Source of the DNA: Adiantum capillus-veneris
Taxonomy: Eukaryota > Streptophyta > Polypodiopsida > Polypodiales > Pteridaceae
Reading direction: 5' to 3'
Length of the DNA stretch: 64,000 bases
NCBI GenBank assembly: GCA_014529385.2
Contig: CM043949.1
Span: 113,713,477 to 113,777,476 of the forward strand
Shown piece by piece: positions 35,853-52,699 of the stretch. The translations under genes were made by a program, and so were the position numbers. The notes under the pieces were generated by a model. That model saw nothing but the letters and a program-made list of their open reading frames with translations, searched no databases and was not told the origin of the DNA. The first letter of the stretch is position 1; each line of letters opens with the position of its first letter.

Positions 35853-38800
35853 ATGGAGCAAGAATCTCACACTGTATGTGATTGCTCTCAGCCTCACTAT
35901 GAACTGTGTGCTAGGTATGTTGTTGATGCGGTCAAGGAATATCATGCTAGGAGAAAGAGGGAGCAGCGTGCTAAGAACAAGCTTGAGCAGGTAGCACGTG
36001 AGGAAGATAATGATCAAAATGGTGCTGATGATGCAAAGCGTCAAAGACTTTGCAATGACCTTGTTATGCTCTTCAATTGGTGTACAAAGGCCCTCGATGT
36101 TGCATCACGCTCAGATATTTTGTGCAAGTTTGTCAATCATCCTTCTCTTGGAGACCTTGAAATGCCCAGGGCACAAACAACCTTCGTTGAAGCCATACAC
36201 AACACGATAGATGAAATCAAATTACCCAAGAGCGGACAGGAGCTCTTTCTTAAAAGGTTCATCACCACAATGCTTATGAATGTTGAGTGTACATCTACCT
36301 CAAAAGTGATTTTTTCAGCTGCATCTAAATTGCTAAATTTTCACAAGAGGAACTTCATAGCTGCAAAGAATCGGTTGAGGGCAGCAGGTGATGGCAATTT
36401 GCCAATCTCTTTGTGTGCTCGACAGCCCATGGATCGTGGTTTCATAACACCTGATGAGAAAGAGTTGATCTTCTCTTTTTGGATGTCTAACACTCGTGTT
36501 TCACCCAATAAGAAGGATGTGTACAGAAAGCGTATTGGAAGAAATTCATATGTCAAACATCCTGTGCATCTCTTGAACAATGTCAGGTAATAACTTGCTT
36601 CACTATATCCATTTTTGTTTTCTAATATTTGCATTCATGACTTATATTCACTATAATTGGGTTGATAAGAGTAGATATGAAATCGGATATGACGGAAGTT
36701 ATAAATAGAAATAAGGGGAATCTGTATTTGTTCCTAGATTAAGAGTAGATAAATATTGGATGTGAAGGAGAATATAAATGGAAACATAGTTTTTATCATA
36801 CGCGTATGTTTGCTGAAACATATGTTTGCAGACGCATACTTTCACACGCGTATGATATGTATAAACAAACGGGACTAAAATTAAAAAACCAAAATTTCCT
36901 AGCTTCGCAGCCTTGCCTCATCTCTTCCACATGGTAGTTGCTCCCCAATATTGACAGGTCTGAGTCAACACTAGTAGCGAATTCAGTATGCAGGTTTGTG
37001 CTAGGTTCTTTGTGCTAGGTTAACCTAACCAGTTATGTAATAACTAATACCGATTTTAAATGAAAAATTTGTTTTACATAGCCAGTAGATTAATTTTAGC
37101 TGGTTAACACTTTTCCCACTAGTATAGAACTTGGTCAAGTGTATATATGTGGTATGTGAAAGATGTACTAGTTAACCCGACCAATTATGCACTTACTAAT
37201 ACCGGTTTGAAATGAAAAGACCGGTTATATAACGAGTAAATTAATTTCAATTGGTTAACACATTTTCACAGTAGTTTATAGCTCGGTCAAGTGTATATGT
37301 GGTATGTAGTAGACATACTACATAACTAGTTATATAAAAACTAATAGCGGTTGATATTACAATACCGGTTTACATAACCAGTAAATAGATTTAAAACTGT
37401 TTACGCATTTTACGCCAGTAAACATCTTGGTCGAGTGTTCACATGTACTGTTTGTCATACCAGCTAGGTAAAAAACTGGTTTACATAACCAGTGAAAAAC
37501 TTTTAACACTTATTTCTCACTGGTATACATCGTGGTTAAGTGTTCACATGTACTGGTCGAGTGTTCACATGTACTGTTTGTCATGTCAGATAGGTAAAAA
37601 ACATATCGGTTTGAAAGGAAAATATTGGTTTACATATCCAGTAAAATTTTTTAACACTTCTTTCTCACTGGTATACATGGTGGTTAAGTGCTCACATGTA
37701 CTGGTTAGGTAAATAACATACCGGTTTTAAATGAAAAGACTAGTTTACATCAGCAGTAAGAACATTTCAACTGGTTGACACTTATATACCACTGGTACGT
37801 ACCAAGGACATGTGTTCAGTTTTTTAAACACTTATTTCTCACTGGTATACATCGTGGTTAAGTTCTCACATGTATTGGTTAGGTAAATAACATACCGATT
37901 TTAAATGAAAAGACTGGTTTACATCAGTAGTAAGAACATTTGAACTAGTTGACACTTATATACCATTGGTACGTACCAAGGACATGTGTTCATTTTTTTT
38001 AACACTTATTTCTCACTGGTATACATCGTGGGTAAGTGCTCACATGTACTGGTTAGGTAAATAGCATACCGGTTTTAAATGAAAAGATTGGTTTACATCA
38101 GCAGTAAGAACATTTGAACTGGTTGACACTTATATACCACTGGTACGTACCAAGGACATGTGTTCATATGTACTGGTTTGCCTAACCAATTAAGTGAAAA
38201 AAAATACTGGTTTGAAACAAAAATATTGGTTTATAGTAATGTAACAGTTTTCTTCAAAGATAATAAAAACCTGCAGTTTTCTCCAATGTTCTTTAACCAT
38301 ATATGTTTTTCGTTGTAGGTGGCGCTCTTTCTCAACTTCAAAGAACAATACCCTGAAATTGTAATAAGGCAGCGTGCGTTTGAGTACATGAAGCCATATT
38401 TTGTGCGGAAATTGAGAGACCGATATACTTGCTGCTGCATTTCACATGTTCAAATGTCCTTCCTACAGGATGCCATAAATCACATGCAAAGTTCTATATT
38501 CGGTCTACATGGAAAAGCTTGCCAATGTCAATGCAACATATGCAAAGACAATGGTGGATGCAAGGCACCAAAAAACCCTATCAAGAGTGTAACAGCCTTA
38601 TTGGACTCTATACTGTGTCCAAAATCAAATACGTCCACCTTCCATGCCCTTGCCTGCTTGACTGGTCAATGTAAAAGGTGTGGCCCAGATAAGTTAGATT
38701 TTTGTGCTGTAGAGGCTGCATTTATTGCTAAAAATATTGTGGTGAAGATTTTTGAGGACCTAGAAGTAGGAATTGCACGTGATGGTCAGAAGAAGAAAAG

Positions 38801-40408
38801 GAAAGTCTTGTCGCATAAGGAAATATCATGCCAGGATCTCTCAATCATGTTCAAAGACCATCTTAAACTACATCATGCATAATTTTGTATATAGTTTGCA
38901 AGCAGAACAATATAAGGAATGTATACAAAGATTTCCAGAAGATGTTGTTGTGTCAGTTGTTGACTTTACTGAAAATTATAGTTTCAAAGAACACAATGAG
39001 ATTCAGTCCATGCACTGGTATTCAAATCAAGTAACTATTTTTGTGCACATAACATATTTGTGAATTGCAGGTAACGACATCACCCTAGATCAGTATTATT
39101 TCTTTTGTATTAAGCCTTCAATAATTTATGATTTTTATATTATGCAGGTGACATCCACAAGAGAATTCACTTCTTCATTTCAGATGACAAGCAACATGAC
39201 ACACATTTTGTTCAACACTGTTTTCTGAAACATGCAGAATGGCTAAAGCGATTTGGTCTAAACATAAGGTGTCATTGGGTATGGTCTGATGGAGCCGCTT
39301 CACAATTCAAAGCAAGAAGAACATTCTATTTCCTTGCCAGGTATACCATGTTCTAACAAACATTATCTGAAGGTGGTTTTAATATAGAGATCTATAATAT
39401 TGGCATTAAAGTTGTAATAAAATGCTTGTCTAACATCAATATATTATAATACGTGTTTTTTTTGGTAATTTTATTGTGCCAAGAGTATATTAATCTTCAT
39501 CTATCCATTGAATAAAATGCAGATACAGTGTTTTTACGGGATGGAAAATGTCTTGGAACTTTTTTGGATCCGGCCATGGTAAGGAAGAGCACGACGGTGC
39601 GGGAGCAGTGATAAAAAGGTCTTTAACTCGCAACCAAACCGCCCAAAGATAGACTGTGCTGCAGATGTTGTGGCATTATTGAGATGGACCTTGTCAGATG
39701 GTGCTAAATAGCCACCTATGCATCCCAGGCCCGTTATGTAAGCAGGATTTTTTGGGTGATTGAATTGGGGGATGTCAAAAGGGGAAAAAATTGGGATGTG
39801 AAGGCTATAAAAAATACCCGCTCAATGCACTCTATTTCTGCATATTCAGAGCATGATACAACTGCTTTGAGAACACGTTCACTGTCTTGTTTCTGTAGTG
39901 CATGTAAACGGGAAAAGTGGAGGAGATGTGTGAGCAAGTCACACGTTCCTTTCTTGACATACCTTATTTTGGAGCCTAGAGAAGAATGGGAAGACGATGA
40001 TGACGAAATAAATGAGGATGCAGCGTATGAAGGACACTATGACACCCTCAGTCAAGCTCTTATTGTTGGTGATAATTTGTTGTTCCCGCACCAAATGAAA
40101 ATGAAGAAAAAGTGGATTTCTATATAGTGAAATGCACTGCAACTATTGAACAGTTTCATTCAGACGCTGAAGATGACTGGGGCAATATCATTGGGCGAGG
40201 ATCCTATGCTATCAAAGGGTTTTACTATCATATGATAAATGAGTAGACCTATGAGCTTTTGGACAAAAAGCCAGAGGTGTTCATATATTCACATCTTGTT
40301 CGGGCAATCAAAATACCCATGATACCCCATCCCAGCAACTCAAAACTATATACAATATCACTTGATGTCAGTGAGTCTATCTACAATAGTATGCCTTTTG
40401 AGTTGTAA
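35853..40408 (+). pseudogene. multi-exon DDE-type transposase-like gene of the 10 kb transposon
   Basis: Exon 1 35853-36586 starts MEQESHTVCDCSQPHYEL (basic helix KRQR/RRKREQR, donor CAG|GTAATA). Exon 2 starts 38319 after TTGTAG with LFLNFKEQYPEIVIRQRAF and two Cys-rich groups (CQCQCNICKDNGGC; CKRCG). A shifted frame from about 38880 carries FPEDVVVSVVDFTENYSFK and NEIQSMHWYSNQVT. Exon 39148-39340 has HDTHFVQ and WSDGAASQFKARR. Exon from 39523 has MSWNFFGSGHGKEEHDGAG. The C-terminal part, in pieces to 40408, includes LRTRSLSCFCSACKREKW and DDWGNIIGRGSYAIKG. DFTENY, SDGA-SQFK and HGK-DGAG blocks in this order match a widespread family of uncharacterised eukaryotic DDE-type proteins known to me by pattern; the family name is not given. 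A phase mismatch at the exon 1/2 junction, a frameshift near 38880, a stop near 39650 and one at 40243 show decay. Confidence 0.72.
36800..38240. repeat. ACCGGTT/ACTGGTT-rich satellite inside the transposase intron
   Basis: The 1.7 kb first intron (36587-38318) is filled with A-CCGGT-T and ACTGGTT motifs separated by TTTAAATGAAAAG, GGTTTACAT and CACATGTACTGGTTAGG phrases. At 37693-38170 it resolves into three near-identical units of about 174 bp (starting near 37693, 37867 and 38040). Confidence 0.82.
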
Positions 40409-40479
40409 CCATCTTAAGAAATACATAATGCATAATTTTGTGTATATCTGCCTTTAACTATAAACTGAATTGTGTTTGA

Positions 40480-41220
<741 letters not shown>

Positions 41221-41410
41221 TTGTCCCACTCCCTCTCTCCTTTTATTTGCAAGATACTTCAAATATAAAATACAACGTATTTCCGTAAAACTTTCTTGTA
41301 AATGTATTATACATGAATTCGGTTACATTGATTGACAAGAAGGCTGAGTAATTTTCCATTTACATCCATCGACAAAAGTCGCCCACTTCACATACTTTAT
41401 GAAGCTTTTT

Positions 41411-42243
41411 TTATATTAAAAAAATTGTTCCTTTCTTCTTGAAAAAGTCAATCCTCCATTTCCAATAAGAACGACGCACATAGGTGTCGTCAGGTTGTCC
41501 GTCTTCACAAATTATAGTCCTCTTTGTATACTCAATTCTGTCCTTAGAGATCAACCAGTGTGCCAGCCAGTTTATGACAGTGGTTGACAGAAAATAGGCG
41601 CGTACTTCTTTAGACTGCTTTTCTAGCTTGGGAAAAACAAGAAATTACCCCAATGGATTAAACATTAGCTTATATCCAGAATCATCAAAGATAAGTGTGT
41701 CAGGTGGTAGGTCAGGAAAATTTTCGAGATTCTTGTGGAACACCGGTTTATCTGTCACGCCCAATTTAAAAGGGGCCCTTGTGCAACTCGTCTGACTTAC
41801 CACTCTATTGAATCTTTTGTGGTGGTCAGGGAACACTGTCGCTAGCGTGCATTTGAGCTTCTCAAACTCGCAGGAGCTCCATATCCACACTTCGAACCAT
41901 CTGAAACAAAAAATCAGAACCACTTTTGCATCGGGCCTTACCCAAAACTGTGTATCCCCTTCAACAACATACCGCATTTCTGGCCAGTAGGGCAATTCTT
42001 CACCATATTTTTCATCAAGTTTCTTGAGCAGTAATCCATAAAGGTCCAAAATGGAAATCCTACGTAGGACGCTCAACGTAGGTGGTGGCCTTGGCCATAT
42101 CAGTGGGATTCTTTTAATTAGTCTATACCATAGAGGAAATACGAGTACTGCAGGAGACAACACACAATTCCATATTGCACGAATGTCAGCCCTGCCATTC
42201 TGCTTTTCAGCCCTAAACCTATCTTCAAGGCGCCATTCTTCAA
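41411..42243 (-). pseudogene. FCP1/NIF-type (HAD) phosphatase-like gene of the 10 kb transposon
   Basis: Coding begins on the - strand at 42243 after a good acceptor (ATATGTTTTCAG) with VEEWRLEDRFRAEKQ; the 5' exon is not identified. Catalytic-type motif I is ILDLYGLLL, corresponding to the D-x-D-G or plant D-L-N-G of FCP1 homology domains, with the second Asp replaced by Tyr. Then FCFRWFEVWIWSS (motif II region), DKPVFHKNLENFPDLPPDT and LIFDDSGYKLMFNP (DD of motif III). One TAA follows NPLG at about 41643; the same frame then runs on through FLVFPKLEKQSKEVRAYFLS to TAA at 41411. This would be a phosphoserine/threonine phosphatase fold acting on nuclear proteins (family knowledge); loss of the second Asp and the stop suggest altered or lost activity. 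It may be a separate gene or the 3' end of the 45243-42445 gene. Confidence 0.68.
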
Positions 42244-43539
42244 CTGAAAACATATTTGCAGATGCAAAATTACACAAGACTCAAATTTAAATATGCAATT
42301 AGGACATATCTACAGATTGAAATCATACAATAAAAATACACAATGTTCAAAAATTAGGCACAAGATGAAAGAGACGTCGAATGGGAAAGAAAGTTATATT
42401 AATTTCAGAAGTGGTTACATAAAAAGAAACATAGGGGGGGCAAACTATAATCTTTTGCAGGCTCTGGATGTAGGGTCAGAACTTGTGTCGGTATTTTGCA
42501 TCTCCTTAGTGTCTTCTATGTCCATCTCCTCTTCTGGCTGCCCCTGGGTCTCTTCCTCTTCCTTGCTTTTTTGCTCCATTTCAGGATTCTCATCTGCAGT
42601 CTTCTCGATTTTATTCTTTTTTTCCTTTCTTATATGCTGAGCAAGGGTCTCCTCGGGACTTCCCTCCAGCCTGACATCTACACGACCATCAGCTTTAGAA
42701 AGCTGTGCAGCAAAAGATCACTTATTAGAGCCTTAATCAATGAAAAAACTTACTCTTGCCACGTCGGCCTCGTTTTCTCGGGGTCTTTGATCTTGTCACC
42801 CGCACGCCAGTGTCTAGCAACACATCGTCTTCCTCATTCTGGGTTTTCTCTTCAGCACCAGTCGTACTCTGCTCCTTTACCTCAAAGTTTTGTTCTTCTT
42901 CTGTTGTTTCCAAAATAGGTTTCTCAGCATTACCAGGGACACTTTCATCAAGCAAAACCTCCACAGGTGTCTTGTATACAGGCGTCACTGCATCGTTCCC
43001 TGTGTCTTTACCGGCAGTAGTCCTAAAGCAACTTGACTCTGAAAAAACATCAAAGAAGACAAAAATCAACCTGATTAAACAAATGGTGTGTTTATTACCC
43101 ATTGAAACAATTTTCTCATCTATTTTTGGGCATGGTTCAACTAGCTTCTTCTTTAGAAGGGATTGGTCTTTTGTAGAATTAACTCCGGGGCAATCCTTAA
43201 GCAGGAACTTTCCTTTCTCAGCCAAGTGAGCATAGCAGAATGCATGGTATGCATGTGAACAAGGCCATAGAACAACATGGCTTGAGCGATTGTGATCATG
43301 AATTTTTACACCACAAGCATTGCACACATCAATGAGAACAACACTATGTCCAAGAGCTGAAACTCGTGCAGGCAAGACTATGGTTTCAGGTAGCATTGGT
43401 TGACTAATCATTTCTGTCACAAACGTGACACAAAGACCAAAGGTTTCCTCACTCTCCAAGCATTTGGATAATTCTTCCTGTAAGCAAGAGACCTCTATTA
43501 TCAGACAATGTCAAACAGGTATAAAATCGGTATGAATGC

Positions 43540-44110
43540 TTGAAGATCGATATAATGATGTTATCATACTGGTATGATGTTATCCCACCGGTATGATGTT
43601 ATTATACTGGATAGTATAACATCATACCGGTAGGATAACATCCAGTAACATCATACCGGTACGATAACATTATACCGGAAGCATAACATCAAACCGGTTG
43701 GATTTTATCATAGCGTTAGGGTGTAATCATACCGGTCGGATCATACCATACCGGTCGGATGTAACCATACCGGTAGGATATAATCATACCGGTAGGATAT
43801 AACCATACCGGTAAGATGTAATCATACCGGAGGATATAATCATACCAGCAGGATGTTATCATACCAGTAGGATTATATCCTACCGGTATGATAACATCCT
43901 ACCGGTCTTGTCATCTACCCTTACCGAATTGATGTTATTGACATACTATTATGTTTTTTTATTATTCGGTTTTGTGGTACCACATTCTACCCATCCCGGT
44001 ATGATAGAGCCATAATACCGGTATTGTAAAACTTATAATACCATTTTCACTATTAGAGTTTCAGTATAGTATGGTTATTATAATCATATCGTATGGTACT
44101 TTACAGGTAT
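43540..44110. repeat. ACCGGTA(G/T)GAT-rich satellite inside an intron of the - strand gene
   Basis: The 44142-43478 intron is dominated by CATACCGGTAGGATATAA and GATAACATCCTACCGGT motifs in both orientations. Confidence 0.85.
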
Positions 44111-44900
44111 TATACTACAATCAGATGGAGTTAAAAGCATACATGTGCCTGCTGCTGTAGGGTGGCTTTTGCTTAGTCAAATTTTTCTTGGAGGCTGTCA
44201 AGCAAGCCTGTTGGTACATTGGCATCGTCAGGGAAGTGCATTCGGATGGTGTCAAGGGCATCCTCGCAACGGTGCACATCAGCAACAGATTTGACCACAG
44301 TATCCTTAGCCTTCTGACACTCGGTTGATACATTGTCATGAGATTTTCTAACCTCAACAAGTAGTTCTTGCAAGGAAGTGGATATTTCAACACTAAACGC
44401 AGACTGAGTAGTCCCAAAAAGCCCACTTTCGGCTGGTGTACTTTCGGCTGGGGTATTTACTAAGAAGATGGTAGAACCACTTGGGGTTCCTGTGAATACT
44501 TGGGAAGTCTCTAACTTCCATTGTTCTCTTTTCCTATCTAAGTGACCTTCATTGGTCCCATTATTCACCACCTCAGATGCAAACTCAGCCCACTTTACCG
44601 GACCTGTGCATACAAAATAAACATATCCGCGTGCAAACTTGACTCCCAACAGATAGTTTGGTGGTTTGGATTGGTACACCTGCTTGTAGAGCTGGTAGAG
44701 TGCCTTGTAGTGATCCGGCCTTGATGTTTTTATCGACACTTTTTTCTCCTTCACTGGAAGACATGTGAAAACTTTCATCCAATCGGATATGGGCACATCT
44801 GCATCTGTCAACTTCCTAACATCTTTCCCCTCAAGACTTAACCGATATTCCCTGTGAAAATCCTCCTTTGTCGTGCAGAATTCCTTTAATGGCACCTCCA

Positions 44901-45090
44901 CATCCTTGGGATGAACAAAGCGGCTGATTTTGGGAGGAGGCTATAACTTCTGTCTCTGAAAGGAATAAATCCATATTCATTACTCAATGTATCCACATCC
45001 TTGGGGTGAACAAAGCGGCTGATTTTGGGAGGAGGCTATAACTTCTGTCTCTGAAAGGAATAAATCCATATTCATTACTCAATGTATCCA
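44901..45090. repeat. 95 bp tandem duplication over an exon border
   Basis: CATCCTTGGG(A/G)TGAACAAAG... through CTCAATGTATCCA is repeated at 44901-44995 and 44996-45090. It duplicates the acceptor region of exon 2 of the - strand gene, giving two possible exon starts. Confidence 0.85.
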
Positions 45091-45521
45091 CACCTCAATA
45101 CTCTACTACACATACAGGTCCGTTGTACACAACACAGAGAGAGACAGAGAGAGGTGACATACCTTCGTGGGAGAATGTCGGGTCTTTGTGGGGGAGACCT
45201 GTCGGGCTGCATTCCTTGGGCTCTTTCTTAAGTTGCTATCCATAGCGAAGGATAAGAAGCGTGCACAGAGGGCTGTAGAGTGAGCTGAGAAAGGTGCAAA
45301 AGGAGAAAGGCACAGAGATATGGAGAAGTACAGTCACGAAAACATTCGACTGAACATTCATCTGACGTGGGCTCCACACGTGTTTTTGAATCCTCCACAC
45401 GATTTTTAAGATTTTGTATCCTCCACACGATTATTTAATTCAAACAATTCTTGCCCATAACACCAGTTTCATACCCTGTAAATTTTAAGCCTCCAAAAGC
45501 AACTTTCAACCAGTTAAAACC

Positions 45522-45546
45522 GGACCACCTATTCATGCATCCACCC
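45522..45546 (-). repeat. right TIR of the 10 kb transposon
   Basis: Reverse complement begins GGGTGGATGCATGAATAGG, matching 35412-35436 at 24 of 25 bases. Confidence 0.88.
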
Positions 45547-46730
45547 AAAAATGGTCAACAAATAGTGATGTTAAAATTTGGTGTAAATGTAAAACAAAAA
45601 GGAGACTTTTTTATGACCTTTGAAACGATAAAAGTGGAGTCACCCTTAAGTTGACACTCGGATGCCTAGAGGTCTCACCAATTTTTACAAGCTTCATAAA
45701 GAAGAATGCCATCATGTTGAGCCCTCACGGTGGAGCCTTGCTCCTTTGTGCTCTGTTTGTCAACAGCCGCAACATCTCCACACTCGATTGGGGGAGGGGG
45801 GGGCATTTGGTGGAATGTCTAGGGATTGTGGATGCGTGGGCGTTGGGCCTTGGGCGCACTGCAGGTGCAGGGACTGTTGGGAGGGTTTCGATTCTGTGTG
45901 CGGGGCAGAGTGCTCTAGGGACGCGATGCCCAACTGCCTCACCCCTCTTTGGTGTGTGAGGAGGGCTCAACACGGCAAATTTTTGCAGCTCGGGCTAAGA
46001 GCGCTGCCCCCATCTCTTGTGGAGAAAACATGCGCACTCTTTTTTATGCGTTCTGGCTTCATGCGTTTTGGATGTGTCTCTTGGCGTTGTATGTTGAAGA
46101 TGATTCTGGTTGCCGTTAGTTTGGCAGGGATTGAAGGTTGCTTGGTTGGTGGATCTGTTGTGCATGGTTCATGGAGGCTCCTTGCATGTGGGCCTAGGGT
46201 ACTGCATGTTGACGGATGTGGTTCTGGTAAAGCTGTCTTGTTGGCCTCGGATGTTTTTTTGCTTGTTTCAGCTTGGGTCTTCCGACATGGAGGGTGCCCT
46301 GTGGGGCAGAGGCTCCTCCCATGGTGGCAGCGGAAGTCTTTGTTTGACGGCATGCGCTCCCTTACTAGCCTGTGTATATGTGGATGGAGGTTCCGGTTTT
46401 CCTCTGGATGGTTCTCCTTGTCAGTTGTCTGTGCTTCACTATCAAAGTGATGGAGGTATTGACTCCGCCCTTATACGGCTTATGGTGTGCAGGTTGGGAT
46501 CTTTACGTCCTTGTTTCTTTTTTGGCTTTGTAGGTTGGGTCCCTATAAAACCCAGTAGTTCGATGGTGTATGAGGATGGTACTGTGCTCCTTGATTTACC
46601 TGGAATTACCTTTGAATCCATAGCTTGGTGTGAGCATGGTCCAATTGTACTGTTTTGTGCCTAATCAACTTCTCAAAATTGTGTAATTAAACTTTTGCAT
46701 CATCTTGTAACCTATATTGCAGCAGCCGCA
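45547..46730. other. GC-richer spacer, no recognised gene
   Basis: Two long open frames overlap at 45651-46664 on the + strand and one opposes at 46353-45967, but none shows a domain I recognise. Composition is less AT-rich than its neighbours. It might be a relic of an element or a host exon; unsupported. Confidence 0.35.
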
Positions 46731-47754
46731 ACAATATAGCTTGGTATAGTATAATGCACAGTAAGCAATTGACTCCAACTTTTCAATAAACCTTTGTCCA
46801 TTTTTATTAGGCAATCCATAAAACTGTGGGAACTCTTCTGTCATGTTTGATTGCCACAAAAACACTTACATGTGACGTCGGAATCTCAAGGGATGTCAAT
46901 GGATCGCTCCAGTACCTAATCCACCTCACACTGGGTAGCCCCGCCCCCAGTGCTCGGCTTCACAAAATCTCACGAACCTCCAAAGTATGCAATCCAATTA
47001 TACGACCGCCTCAAGTGCTGTCCACAATTTGCACATAAATAGGCGGTTGTCCATAAGGACCCACATCCCTTTTACATTCACTGCCTGCAAAATAGACATA
47101 TTTCATACAAATTGGGGCATAGGAGCACTTGCTCCTCCATGGGGGCACCAAAACAATGTTAGCGTGCAAACAAAAATGAAAATGAGAACCCCTATAGCCT
47201 TGCACACACCACACCATCGGAAAGACACACCACAAAGCTGCAACAATATAGCTTGGTATAGTATAATGCACAGTAAGCAATTGACTCCAACTTTTCAATA
47301 AACCTTTGTCCATTTTTATTAGGCAATCCATAAAACTGTGGGAACTCTTCTGCCATGTTTGATTGCCACAAAAACACATACATGTGATGTCGGAATCTCA
47401 AGGGATGTCAATGGATCGCTCCAGTACCTAATCCACCTCACACTGGGTAGCCCCGCCCCCACTGCTCGGCTTCACAAAATCTCACGAATCTCCAAAGGAT
47501 GCAATCTAATTATACGACCGCCTCAAGTGCTGTCCACAATTTGCACATAAATAGGCGGTTGTCCATAAGGACCCACATCCCTTTTACATTCACTGCCTGC
47601 AGAATAGACATATTTCATACGAATTGGGGCATAGGAGCACTTGCTCCTCCATGGGGGCACCAAAACAATGTTACCGTGCAAACAAAAATGAAAATGAGAA
47701 CCCCTATAGCCTTGCACACACCACACCATCGGAAAGACACACCCCAATGCTGAG
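46731..47754. repeat. 512 bp tandem duplication
   Basis: 46731-47242 (starting ACAATATAGCTTGGTATAG) recurs at 47243-47754 with only scattered substitutions (for example CTTCTGTCATG against CTTCTGCCATG). No convincing coding content. Confidence 0.9.
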
Positions 47755-47759
47755 GAAAA

Positions 47760-52690
<4,931 letters not shown>

Positions 52691-52699
52691 TAGTTCAAA

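Larger units (their letters stand above)
42445..45243 (-). pseudogene. multi-exon coiled-coil / RING-like / acidic-tail gene of the 10 kb transposon
   Basis: Exons (- strand): 45243-45163 (MDSNLRKSPRNAARQVSPTK, donor AAG|GTATGT), then to 44143, 43477-43099, 43038-42754 and 42692-42445. Junction phases agree from 44143 onward (CAT|GTATGC..TTACAG; G|GTAATA..TTTCAG; A|GTAAG..TAAAG). Residues: VKEKKVSIKTSRPDHYKAL and VKFARGYVYFVCTGPVKWA in exon 2, ending in a coiled coil (LLDSLQEKFD); exon 3 has CNACGVKIHDHNRSSH and PCSHAYHAFCYAHLAEKG, a RING-H2-like or related zinc fold; exon 4 has a basic run TRSKTPRKRGRRGK; exon 5 is very acidic (EQKSKEEEETQGQPEEE). Stops: TAG close to the start of exon 2 (may be intronic) and TAA after EKFD, where the frame continues AKATLQQQAH to the donor. 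Not a named family; DNA/chromatin or ubiquitin-related role is a guess. Confidence 0.62.

Noticed and set aside
45651-46664. Overlapping 262 and 184 codon frames as a host gene
   Set aside because: No recognisable domain, mixed frames, Cys/Trp-rich translation typical of GT-rich non-coding DNA.
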